Positions 25,445 through 37,014 of a stretch of 64,000 nt of DNA are shown here, in pieces. The notes below the pieces were generated by a model. The model was not told where the DNA came from and ran no database searches. It worked only from the letters and a program-made list of their open reading frames with translations. Position 1 is the stretch's first letter, and each line of letters opens with the position of its first letter. Made by a program: the position numbers and the translations under genes. The DNA is from Caenorhabditis elegans (taxonomy: Eukaryota; Nematoda; Chromadorea; Rhabditida; Rhabditidae), in the NCBI RefSeq assembly GCF_000002985.6, contig NC_003279.8, positions 10,540,001 to 10,604,000 of the forward strand, in the 5' to 3' direction.

Positions 25445-26349
25445 ATAAATGTGTCACAAATTAGAATAATATACTAAATCACAAAACAAAAACTTGGATA
25501 ATAAACATGAATTGAAGAGTTTCTATATAATTGTTCCGAACTTCGTCATTGGTGCCGCGGGGATTCTCACTATCAGGACAACTGTTTTATTTTCACTGTT
25601 TCCACATTCTGTTGCATTTTTTTGCAAAGATTTGTTCATGAACGTTCATTTCTCTCGATTTTATCGGGTGCGGATATAAAAATGTTGACAAATAATTATT
25701 AATTAACTGGTTATTTTTGTAAATACAACAAAAAAACATGAGAACCATTCAATTCAAAGAACTTACATTTCCCGACACTTTGATTATTTTCCTATAGAGC
25801 TTTTTAAAAGCTTTTAGCGTTAAATATAGCTAGACGAAAAATCTATTAGTAAGCGAGTCTCATATTCATTTTCCCTCTTTGATACGTTATTGGAAATCTC
25901 ACGTGTTGAATAGTTTCATATTCCCAAATTACTTTTGATTCCAACTATTTAATATTCATCATAAAACTTTCTTTAAAAATTTCATTTCGAAATTCTGCCT
26001 TTCGCGCCAACACGAGAGACGCAGACACCGCGACGCGCACGCCGCGAATTGTCAGCATCTCACTGCAACCTGTTACTTCCTATTTTCAGCTTGTTTTTGT
26101 GTTTTTCTAAAACGTTTATTTTAAAAATTGATTTCAGAAATTACAGTAGTAAAAGGTTTTTAAAGGCGCTTTCTTTTAATCGCTTACTGGGTCTCGACGC
26201 GATGATGACTTCGCAATCTCATTGGCGCCCTTTCGCTCTCTTCTTCTTAACTTTTTCATTCTTACTCGCGACGACTATCCCACCTCTTCCATTTTTTTGT
26301 GCTTCAATATGTCCAATGTTGCTTCGAATATAATTTATTTACATTTCAG
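25445..26349. other. Spacer upstream of pas-5
   Basis: AT-rich DNA with a GC-richer patch at about 26008-26046 made of GAGACGCAGACACCGCGACGC-like words, a composition common in promoters of broadly expressed C. elegans genes. An ACATTTCAG acceptor ends at 26349, 6 nt before the pas-5 start. No exon found. Confidence 0.4.
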
Positions 26350-26355
26350 CCAGTC

Positions 26356-27198
26356 ATGTTCCTCACTCGCAGCGAGTACGATCGTGGAGTCAACACTTTT
26401 TCTCCAGAAGGGCGTTTGTTCCAAGTGGAATACGCTATTGAGGCCGTCAAACTCGGATCTACAAGCATTGGAATCAAGACGAGCGAAGGTGTTCTTCTCG
26501 CTGCTGAGAAAAGATCGACATCGAAGCTGATGGTCAATGACGCGATCGAGAAAATCAGCAAGGTCGACCAACATATTGGTTAGTTCTGTGAACTGTTTAT
26601 CATCTTAATTTATAAGAATTGTTTCAGGCGTCACATTCGCAGGTTTGATTGCCGACTCGCGCACTCTGGTCGAACGGGCACAGATCGAGGCTCAAAATTT
26701 CTGGTTCACTTATAACCGCAAAATTCGCGTGGAAGACGTCACTCAGTCGGTCGCCAATCTAGCTCTTCAGTTTGGAGACGACGACGTCAAAGCATCAATG
26801 TCTCGTCCATTTGGTGTAGCAATGCTGTTCGCTGGTGTAGACCAAGAAGGAGCCAAACTGTTCCATCTCGATCCATCTGGAACTTTCATCGATTGTAAGG
26901 CTAAATCGATCGGTGCAGCTAGCGATGGAGCTGAGCAGAATCTCAAGGAGCAATATCATGATGTAATTTCGTCAAATATGGTTATACAGGAAAATGTATT
27001 TTATTTCAGGCTCTGACTATCAAGGAAGGACTCAAGATGGCATTGGCCATTCTCAAGCAGGTGATGGAAGAGAAACTGAACTCCGCCAATGTCGAAGTCG
27101 TTGTTATCAAACCAACAGTTGACGCGAAGGGGCGTCCAATCGGAGAATTCACAAGAGTGTCGAACGAAGAGCTCGATCAAGTTATCACATCGCTTTGA
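26356..27198 (+). CDS. pas-5: 20S proteasome subunit alpha 5
   Basis: Alpha-ring subunit of the 20S proteasome. Exons: 26356-26578, 26628-26962, 27010-27198, 248 aa, the usual length. The alpha-subunit signature [20 protein letters not shown] is at residues 8-27. It continues with [14 protein letters not shown], the [14 protein letters not shown] segment, and the central [16 protein letters not shown]. The N-terminus is the closed-gate type, with no threonine nucleophile, as in all alpha subunits. Trans-splicing is likely at 26349. A poly(A) signal AATAAA lies at 27278-27283. Confidence 0.97.
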
Positions 27199-27933
27199 AG
27201 AAATTATTCTTTCCTGGTTTTTTGTCTCTTGTTTCTTATGGTGTAAAGTAACTTTATTTGCGATGTTCAGCTATTTCAATAAATTATTTGTCGTTCTTTT
27301 ATACATTTTTGAAAGCGCCACACATTCAATACGTCCGCACCCTTATAAATGATCATATCTAATATTCCCAACCAGGAGTTACAGTATTCAAAAAAATTTA
27401 TATTAGAACCGAGCTCGGCGACGAGCGAAATCATTCTAAAAAGAAAACTGATTAAATGTAGAAGTATATACACCGATTTTCTGATTTTGACATCACCGGA
27501 CTCGAATATTTTAATTGGTGTTGAAATTAATCAATAATTTCTCTGTTTTTTATTTAGAAATATCATGATTTGGAGGTTTTCCCTCCACTTTCAACAAAAT
27601 TAATGATAATTCTGGTGTCGATTTACGAGAAAAGTTAAAGGCGCATGGCTGCTGCCGCCTTGAGGGTCTCGTGACGAAACACATTTTCTGTTGTTGAGAG
27701 GCGAAACATTCAGTGTTCCTAAAATTTTTTCACTGTTTTTCCTTTTCCTTGTTGAAAATGTGATCGATTTTTTCAAAATTTGATTAATTTATATTCAAAA
27801 ATGTGAATCCGTTCAATTCTGTTGCACTAAAACCACCGATTTTCAAAATTGTACATTTTCAGACCTCAGTTTTAATATAATTTATTTTTTCAGTCTTTAA
27901 AACGTAACCGCACGCGATCCTTAATTCACCAAG
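27199..27933. other. Spacer upstream of rla-0
   Basis: Contains the pas-5 3' end, then a copy of the dispersed repeat (AAAGGCGCATGGCTGCTGCC and GGGTCTCGTGACGAAAC) at about 27637-27685. The rla-0 promoter should lie in the rest. No TATA-like element was assigned. Confidence 0.4.
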
Positions 27934-28963
27934 ATGGTTAGGGAAGACAGATCTACTTGGAAGGCTAACTACTTCACCAAGCTTGTCGAGCTTTTCGAGG
28001 AATACCCAAAATGCCTTCTCGTCGGCGTTGACAACGTTGGATCCAAGCAAATGCAAGAGATTCGTCAAGCCATGAGAGGTTACTATTTTTAATATTCTCA
28101 ATTCCTTTAAATCGTAATTTTCAGGACATGCTGAGATCCTTATGGGAAAGAACACCATGATCCGTAAGGCTCTTCGTGGACACCTCGGAAAGAATCCATC
28201 CCTTGAGAAGTTGTTGCCACACATCGTCGAGAACGTCGGATTCGTTTTCACCAAGGAAGATCTCGGAGAAATCCGCTCCAAGCTTTTGGAAAACCGTAAA
28301 GGAGCCCCAGCCAAGGCTGGTGCCATCGCTCCATGCGACGTCAAGCTTCCACCACAGAACACTGGAATGGGACCAGAAAAGACCTCTTTCTTCCAGGCTC
28401 TTCAGATCCCAACCAAGATCGCCAGAGGTACCATCGAAATCTTGAACGACGTTAGTTTTCATTTTTAATAGTATATTGTAATGTTTTCATTTTAGGTCCA
28501 TCTCATCAAGGAAGGAGATAAGGTCGGAGCTTCCGAATCTGCTCTTCTCAACATGTTGGGAGTTACTCCGTTCTCATATGGATTGGTCGTTCGCCAAGTT
28601 TACGATGATGGAACCCTCTACACTCCAGAAGTTTTGGACATGACCACCGAGGAGCTCCGCAAGCGTTTCCTTTCTGGAGTTCGCAATGTCGCTTCCGTCT
28701 CGTTGGCCGTCAACTACCCAACTCTCGCTTCCGTCGCCCACTCTTTGGCCAACGGACTTCAAAACATGTTGGGAGTTGCTGCCGTCACCGATGTCTCCTT
28801 CAAGGAGGCCGAGACCATCAAGGCCTTCATTGCCGACCCAAGCAAGTTCGCTGCTGCTGCTCCAGCTGCCGCCGCTGCCCCAGCTGCTGCTGCTCCAGCC
28901 GCCAAGAAGGAAGAGCCAAAGGAGGAATCCGACGACGACATGGGATTCGGTCTCTTCGACTAA
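27934..28963 (+). CDS. rla-0: 60S acidic ribosomal protein P0
   Basis: P0 (uL10) anchors the P1/P2 stalk at the GTPase-associated centre of the large ribosomal subunit. Exons: 27934-28078, 28125-28450, 28496-28963, 312 aa. The N-terminal rRNA-binding part is in exons 1-2 ([28 protein letters not shown]). The C-terminus has the Ala-rich hinge and the conserved [11 protein letters not shown] tail recognised by elongation factors. Codon use is strongly biased (CTC, GTC, AAG, CCA), typical of a highly expressed worm gene. It is the first of four closely spaced same-strand genes; tct-1 starts 170 bp after its stop. Confidence 0.97.
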
Positions 28964-29133
28964 ATCCACAAGTTGTTCTGAATTTGTTGTTAATGAAATG
29001 TTATCTCCAAAAAAAGCGTTTTTAATTACTTTTCTTTGTGGTGTTATCGAACACTTAACTATATCTCTATTTTTTTGTTTCTTGTTTGAATTTTTAATCT
29101 CGTAATTTCAGTTACTGGCCCCATCCTTCAAAA

Positions 29134-29934
29134 ATGCTGATCTACAAGGATATTTTCACCGGTAAGATTTCTTTTTCTGAAGAAGTTTTCCACACTCCTT
29201 AAGCTAGTTTGACTGTGATTGTGCATTTTAGATCGCTTCATGAGTTCGCTGCGTTTTGCTGTGAATTCATTGTTGCCCTAATTTGTATAGTCATGGGTGT
29301 CAAATTGGCGAGTTACGTGTGGTAAATGGATGACGATCAAATTTTGTTCTGTGAACTTTGCCGTAGATGTGATGCTGTTTGTTTATAGATTGATAATGAT
29401 TGTCGAACAATTTCAGATGATGAGCTCTCGTCCGACTCCTTCCCAATGAAGTTGGTTGATGATCTTGTTTACGAATTCAAGGGAAAGCACGTTGTCCGCA
29501 AGGAAGGAGAGATCGTTTTGGCTGGATCCAACCCATCTGCTGAGGAAGGAGCCGAGGATGATGGATCTGACGAGCACGTCGAGCGTGGTATCGATATTGT
29601 CCTTAACCACAAGCTCGTTGAGATGAACTGCTACGAGGATGCCAGTATGTTCAAGGCATACATCAAGAAATTCATGAAGAACGTCATCGACCACATGGAG
29701 AAGAACAACCGTGATAAGGCTGATGTCGATGCCTTCAAGAAGAAGATTCAAGGATGGGTTGTCAGCCTTCTCGCCAAGGATCGCTTCAAGAACCTCGCCT
29801 TCTTCATTGGAGAGAGAGCCGCTGAGGGAGCTGAGAACGGTCAAGTCGCCATCATCGAGTACAGAGATGTTGATGGAACCGAAGTTCCAACCCTTATGCT
29901 TGTCAAGGAAGCCATCATCGAGGAGAAGTGCTAA
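29134..29934 (+). CDS. tct-1: Translationally controlled tumour protein
   Basis: TCTP family, a conserved cytosolic protein linked to growth control, calcium and microtubule binding. Exons: 29134-29161, 29417-29934, 181 aa, slightly longer than vertebrate TCTP. Conserved pieces: MLIYKDIFTDDELSSDSF, the flexible acidic loop after AGSNPSAEE, GIDIVLNHKLVE, FFIGE and the C-terminal EEKC. Codon use is biased as in rla-0. A GTAATTTCAG acceptor ends at 29111, 22 nt before the ATG and about 150 bp after the rla-0 stop, fitting SL2-type trans-splicing in an operon. A divergent paralogue lies at 39419-40701. Confidence 0.97.
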
Positions 29935-30082
29935 ACTTCACTGTTAAATCATTTAATGTTTTCAATGAACTATATATACTCCCCTATCACATATCGATTG
30001 CAACAAAAACATAAATTATTGTCTCTAGTACCTTGGTTAGAATGGTTTGGAACAAAAAATGTAATTTTGTAACTTGAGTTTC

Positions 30083-31904
30083 ATGGAAAGTTCCAAATTC
30101 GATGAAGTTGTCTCGAAGTATCGGAGGATCTTGAATAGTCGTAGCATCGAATACTTTGCTTCGTCGTCTTGGGATTTGCTTGAAGATGAATGGAGAGAGT
30201 ACCTGAATCTAGAATCGGTTAGAACAAAAATGTATCTAATCTAAAATTATATTCAGCTTGAAGACGTCATAGTCTTCGTAAATTCATCGGATAATCTTGT
30301 GTCAGCTGATTGCGCCTCTATTCCACATTCTCTGAGAGACTTGAAAGCAAATCTTAAACTTTTCGAATACAATAGGAAATGTGTGGAAAATCCTTCAGAT
30401 CTTTGGCGTCAATGGACAGGAACCACAAGAGATGGGTTAAATGTAGTTATAATCTTGAAATTTTAAAATATAAAATTAACAATTTCAGGCATCTTTCCGT
30501 ACAATATCGTCGGCGAATGGATTGGTAAGGAAGAGGATTAAAGCGAAGAAACAACACGAAATTGATAGAATTGTGGAATTAATCTCACAAATTCAAATAT
30601 TCCAGAAAGATTCGGCAGGTATTCAAAATAATAAACTTTTCGAATCAGTTGTCGAATTTTGCAGATCCCATAGACAGTCTGGTGGATATTGGTGCTGGAA
30701 TTGGACATTTATCACGTATGATCTCAATTCATAATAATATATCGGTTATGGCTGTGGAAGGAAACCAACAGGTGCGTCAAAATCACAAATATTTGAACAT
30801 AAATCCAAAAAAAAACTCGTTTCAGTTCACATTGGCTGCAAACTCGCTCGATGAGAAATTACTTCTGGATTCTGCAAAAATCGGATCTCGCATTGAAAAT
30901 TTCAACGTCAAATCAACACCAATTCGATACACCAATTTTGTAACCGAAGATCTTGCTTTGAAAATCGATGATTTTGCTGTAAACTCTGCAATTTTGGTCG
31001 GTCTCCATTGTTGTGGAGATTTTTCGTCGACAATTCTCAAAGTTTTTCAAAAAAGTGAAAAATCGAAAGCCCTAGTGCTTTTTGGATGTTGTTACCACAA
31101 AGAATTTCAATGCTTTCATTTTTTACGACCAGAAAATAATGAAAATGAACGAGAGATTTCTGAAAATGTAGGTTTTAAAAAATTATTTAAAAAATAATTT
31201 CAGTTAATTTGCAGACGTCTTTTGGAAAGTCAACAGTTTTTCCATTGAGCAAGAAATGGGAAAACGTCGAAATAGACTATTTACTTCGAGAAGCAGCTTG
31301 CCACAACAACGAGAATCTTGAGGAACGATTTCTGAAACAGGTATAAATTAATAATTATTTCTTATCACAAATTTCTATTTTTAGAAGATTGATCTTTCAC
31401 GATATGCTCGATCATATCTGGAAAAATGGATTTGGAAAGTTTCCGAGTTGCCAGAAGATCGGAATATCGGGATGTGTTCGGTAGGCCCGATAGTTTAGAA
31501 ATTTAGCTATTAAATTCAATTTTTCTCATTTCAGGTAAAATGTATTGAGAATCAGACAACGTTTGAAGAATATATTCGAAAAGCTATGGCAAACCGGGGA
31601 AATCATTTACTGGATAAAGTTTTGCAGGTTAATATTAAATATTTTTTTAACATAAATTACTAAACTTCTATCTAATTTCCAGATAATTCCACAATCTGAA
31701 CTATCCGCTCATGTCTCTTCTCTCCGAAGCTCTCAGTTCGATTCGTTTGAAGTTCTCCGATGCATGTTTGCTCCAGCGATTGAGTCAGCAATTATCGACG
31801 ATCGAGTGGAATTGTTAAGGGAAAATGGAATAAATTCTAGAGTTGTTCCACTCTTTGAACCTTCTATTTCACCTAGAAATCTTGCCATCATTGCTTATAA
31901 ATAA
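30083..31904 (+). CDS. METTL25-family methyltransferase-like protein
   Basis: Predicted SAM-dependent methyltransferase of the METTL25/METTL25B family. Exons: 30083-30217, 30257-30442, 30489-30618, 30665-30771, 30826-31167, 31215-31340, 31385-31480, 31535-31627, 31683-31904, 478 aa. Motif I is VDIGAGIGHLSR at the start of exon 4, and the acidic end of strand 2 is MAVEGN. The family-specific VGLHCCGDFSSTIL and LFGCCYHKE are in exon 5. The exon 4/5 intron (54 nt) is in frame without stops, so a retained form is possible. The ATG lies 148 bp after the tct-1 stop; a GTCTCTAG acceptor ends at 30028. The substrate is not evident. Confidence 0.87.
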
Positions 31905-32029
31905 ACATACTTTTGCAAATTTGAGTTTATCCTGTGTGGTGTGTGATTAACATTTTTGGTTTTATAATCCACGATTTTCTGTTTGTTTTTTGTTGTTGCC
32001 AGGTAAAATCTCGGCTAACACATTTCAGT

Positions 32030-35000
32030 ATGCCGCCGAAAGCTTCAAATTCAACGGAAGTTTGGATTAACCCGAAGTTAAGTGTAAAATTCCCATTTGA
32101 ACCATACGAATGTCAGAGGATCTTCATGAAGAACGTTGTCGATGTACTGGATAGAAAACTAGACGCAGCACTTGAAAGTCCCACGGGTACCGGAAAAACG
32201 CTGTCTCTTCTCTGTTCGACGCTCGCATGGGTTCAACGTCAAAAAGAGACGAAGCCGCTGGATTTTGCCACGTGGCAGACGTCAGGAGCCGGTGGAGCAG
32301 AAAAAACTGATGAGAAATTGAAGAGTGCATACGTTCCGACGATATTTTATGCATCAAGAACACATTCACAGTTGGAACAAGTTGTTCATGAATTGAATAG
32401 AACTGAATATAAATGGTATGGGTTTGTGAGAAATTGCGATTATGTCACGGAAAAATAAATTAAAATTTTCGAAATTTTCTCCAATTTAATCATATTCCAC
32501 AGAAAAATAAGAGAAAGTTATTTTTTTTCTATCCAACTAGTTAACTGCAGGTTCTTAACGCTTTATTTTGGCTAATTTAACATTACTTTATGGAAAACCT
32601 TGGCTTTTTCTGAAAAGTTTTGCGATTTTCTGTAATAAATTCCCAATATTTTTTTTAAATATTTCGCTTTTATTTCTCTATTTTAATTTCCAGGGTCAAA
32701 ACCACAATTCTAGGATCCCGTGAACACTTCTGCATCAATCAAAAAGTCAAGAAAATCAAAGAATCCAATCGACAGGCTCATGTTTGTCGTGGATTGGTCT
32801 CGAAGCGAGCATGTCATTATTATAATAAATTTGACGGTACGGCTGAGTCCTGAAATTGCCAGCAAAAAAAATTATTTCCAGCGTGCACCACAGACAAAAT
32901 GACAGAATTTTTGGATAAAGGCGAAGCAATGGATATTGAAGATTTCGTGAAACTTGGAACTCAAAATTCGTAATTTTTCGCATTAAAACCTATCAAAAAC
33001 CATTAAAATAATTTCAGATTATGCCCATATTTCATGTCTCGGCAACGTTCTGAAACTGCTGAACTCATTCTTCTTCCCTACAACTACATTATCGATCCAA
33101 AAATGAGACGAAGATACAAGCTGGACCTGAAAAATTCAATTGTGATCTTCGATGAGGCTCATAATCTAGAATCAATTTGCGAATCCAATGCATCTGCTGA
33201 GCTCACTTCCACGTCAATTGCTCTTTGTATTGAAGAGCTGAAAAAGGTTCTGGCGTTGTTGGTAGATGAAGAAGAGACTGCAAGAAGTGAAGCAGATGCT
33301 GAAACTGGAGCATTCGGAAGTGCAAAAATTGATTTAACAAAGAAATTGATTGAGAATTTGAGAACTGAAGATTTGATGACAGTTTTAGAGAAAATATTTT
33401 CATTGGAAGAAGAAATGGATAAATTATTTGGATCATCTCAATTAAAAGTTAGAATATTTGAAAATAATTCCCTAAATCATTTTTTCTTTTTCAGTCTGTA
33501 CCACCATTGAGTGGAAAAGCAAGTGACGGTGAAATTCTTCTTGAAACTCTTGCAAAAGCTGGATTCGATGCAAATTCTGTTGAACGGCTTGTTGATGTTC
33601 TTCGAGATGCCATTTCTTATCTTTTGTCTAAAAATGAAGAAGTCGCTCTAACCGAAAAAGGAGATGGAATGGAAAAAGTGGCGGATTTCTTGTTGTCCAT
33701 CTATTCGACACACGCTCAAGATGTTGCTGCTGCTGTTGGCGAGGAAACTGTTAAAGTTAGATTTTTTCACCGAAAAAATTAAAAAAAAATCTACGGCTAA
33801 CTGAACACGCACCAGCCCCAAAAATATGTCTCTCGTTAGGAATTTCACGGAAAAATTCAAATTTTGTCAATTAATTTGGCCATTTCGCTGATTTTCAAGC
33901 GTTTTTCGTTTTTCAATGATTTTTATCCAAAATGATATTCCAAAAATATATGTGAAGTTGAAAAGTGAATAAGGTTTCATTCCAATAGTTTGACGAAAAA
34001 ATCATCGTTACAGTAACCCACATCTCGGTTTTTAAAATTTTTCTTCAAGCTTTCAATTTTTTTAAAATTTCGCTTGAGCTCTCAATCGAATTTTGAGTTG
34101 ATTTTAATATTAAATTTAATTTATTTTTAAGAAAAAAATTCGAGAAAAATCGATGCCTCTGAAAATTACTGTAGTTCTTAAAGGCGCATGCCTTTTTTGC
34201 GCGGCCCTGAATCTAAATTATTAATTTTCAGCTAGTTGATCGAGTTGATCCAAAAACTGTGGCTAGAAATTGCAAATTGTATATTCAAAAGGATAAGGAC
34301 AATGAGAAGCTTACAATCAAATATTTCTGTTTCCAAGCTTCAATCTCGATGAGAATGCTCAAAATGCGAGGAGTTCGAAATGTTCTTCTGGCCAGTGGAA
34401 CCCTTTCACCAATACAGGCGTTCACTTATAATATGGGATTGTACGTCTACAGAATTGGTAAATTCAAAAATCGTTCTATTTTTCAGGAATTTCGGTGCAA
34501 TTCTTGAGAATGAGCATGCTCTGAAGCAAGTTCCAGTTTTAACTTCAATTGTGACACGTGGAAAACGAGGAGGACTCGCCGGTTCATTCCAAAATCGAAA
34601 AAATCTGGATTACGTGACAGGTGTAGCAGAAGCATTGTTACGTGTCATGGAAGTTATTCCGCAAGGAATTCTCATTTTCTTCTCATCATATTCTCAAATG
34701 GATGAACTTGTTGCGACGTGGAAAACGACGAAATGGTCGAGTAATTCGAATGAATCGTTTTGGGAAAAAATGGAGAAGACGAAGAGAGTTGTGGTAGAAC
34801 CAAGAGCTAAAGAAGAACTAGCTGCTATTCGTCTGAGATATACACAAGTTCGTAAAGTTTTGAAAATCGTCACGAGGAAAATGAGCAGTGGAATCAAGGC
34901 GGTTGTCGAAAAGATGCCGTTTTTTTAGTGAAAAAACGAAAATCAAAAAATCAAAAAACAAAAGATTTTTCGTTAAAAAATCCAACTTTTTGCCCAAAAA

Positions 35001-37014
35001 AAAACCAATTTAAAAAATTATTATCCAAGCGCGAAATTTTGTTATCTTTGCCCGAAAAATGCGATACCGGGTCTCGCCACGACTACTTTTTAACGAAAAA
35101 AGATGTGCGCCTTTATAGAGTATTAGTACTGTAACTTTAGATTATGTGTAATTTTCATCGTTTTTCATCGTTTTTTCTTAAAAAAATTAAACAAAGCTTA
35201 TAAATTTTTAATCCAAAACCTCAAAAATCGTTTTCAAAAATGAACGCTCACTTGTTCTCGAGGAGTACACAATCAGCGTAAATCGACACTTGATAGTGTT
35301 AGAGGTTCCACTTCCCAATATGAAGTAGTTGTGAAAAATTTTAAAAATATTTACAGGGCGTCTCTGAACAACACGGCGCTGCTCTATTAGCAGTTTGTCG
35401 TGGAAAAGTATCAGAAGGAATCGATTTTTGTGATGCCGAATCAAGAGCCGTCATTATTATTGGAATCCCATATCCACCGATTCATGATGAGAGAGTTGTT
35501 TTGAAGAAAATGTATTTGGACGATCTGATGGGCAGAAAAGACACGGTTTTGTGAAGATATTTTAAAAGTTAAAATAATAAAACTGGGTTTTCAGAAATCT
35601 GAACGTCAATCGTCTCAAGATTGGTATCAAATGGAAGCGTTTAGAGCTGTAAATCAAGCAATCGGCCGAGTTCTTCGTCATAAGGATGATTTTGGAACTG
35701 TTGTTCTGATGGATACACGTTATGCTTCAGCAAAACCTGAAATGTTTCCGAAATGGCTCAGAAATACGATTTCTCGGAGTGACACTGATGGGTGCGCTCT
35801 CAAGACATCACGATTTTTCAAAGAAAGAGGACATTTGATTGAGGTTTTTATTTCAAAAAAAGGCGTTCAATATTAAATCATAAAATTTTAGAATTCGAAG
35901 ACCGAATACATAAAAAAGCAGGCAAAACAGTGCAAATCGTTCCGACAAGTGAAGCAAACAGCTGCATCAGATTCCAAAGATGATATTATTGAAATCACAT
36001 TAGAAGATATGTTCTCGCCTGCAAATATGAAATTGGAAAAGAAAGAAATCACTAAATTACGTCCTCCACAATTGATACCTTCAACTTCTTCAGTTTTCAG
36101 CCTACCAACGGTACGGGCTTCCAAACGTAAAAAGAAGTTATTACACATTTGCCATTTTTGAGCTGAAAAAAAAGTTTCGAAACCGGATACCGTATTTTTG
36201 GCACAAAAATCGTTGGCTTTCTACAGTAATTACATTTGTTTTCACTGAAAATAATATAGATAAAATCTAGATCGGTGATTTAAAATTTTAATACAAAAAG
36301 AATCAGCGGAAATAATGCAAAATAGATTTTGCAAAATCAGAAATCCACTGAAAAAAACACTTCTCCTCGAGGAGTACACGCTCTGATTTTTTACACATGA
36401 TTTTTTTTTCAGAACGAAGATGAGCTGAAAATCAAAAAATGGGAGCAAGAAAACGATATTCAATGCTTATCTTCAATACCCCTTGAATCTAATAAACGAA
36501 AGTTTAAAATTGAAACACCAGGGCCATCGACATCTACGCTGACACAGAAAAGTGAACCACCAAAAAAGAAGAAAATTCTGCTTTTGGTAATTATTTTCAG
36601 CATAAATTTCCACTAACATACAGTGAAATTTCAGACACGAAATACTCTACCTGATGAATATCAAAAAGCAATTGAAATTCCAACTTCTGAACTTTTGAAA
36701 GATGTATGTCAGCTGCCTACCTTATAAAAGTGAAATAATCCAATTATTTCCAGATGTCTGACGACAATAAAAAGCAATTTGCCACCACACTCAGAAGCTA
36801 CAAAGCTGAAAGTATCAGATGGGATGAAGTTTTTCAAAGATTTCGGCCAATTTTTGTTCCGCACAAGGCTGATTTGTTTATTGGTTTGTTAGAATTCAAA
36901 TTTTTATTTCAACAAAAAAATACAATTAATTTTCCAGCTTGCTCCAACGTTCTCCGATCGGAAGACAAAATGAAATATCTGAAAAAGGCGCTTGAATCGA
37001 AGATCCACACATAA
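32030..37014 (+). CDS. rtel-1: RTEL1-family DNA helicase
   Basis: Superfamily 2 Fe-S DEAH helicase that dismantles D-loops and limits meiotic crossovers. Exons: 32030-32415, 32694-32836, 32882-32969, 33018-33447, 33495-33755, 34232-34440, 34487-34847, 35357-35545, 35595-35843, 35892-36110, 36413-36586, 36635-36703, 36754-36883, 36938-37014, 994 aa. Walker A is SPTGTGKT at residues 50-57; the DEAH box follows in exon 4 ([11 protein letters not shown]). Four cysteines for the Fe-S cluster are spread over exons 2-4 (EHFC, AHVC, ACTT, SLCP). Motifs V/VI are SEGIDF and QAIGRVLRH. The basic C-terminus has NLS-like KKKK stretches. Introns 33756-34231 and 34848-35356 carry dispersed-repeat copies. 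The ATG lies 125 bp after the preceding stop, with a CATTTCAG acceptor at 32028. Confidence 0.95.
35040..35135. repeat. Dispersed GGGTCTCGCCACG / GCGCCTTTA repeat copy
   Basis: Inside an rtel-1 intron. It has GGGTCTCGCCACGACT followed about 45 bp later by TGTGCGCCTTTATAGAGTA and a TACTGTAA word. The same two blocks recur, in both orientations, at many places in this window. Confidence 0.65.

Noticed and set aside
29162-29416. tct-1 intron 1 as a possible snoRNA host
   Set aside because: The TGATG-like word has no matching D box, and no H/ACA hinge with a terminal ACA could be placed.
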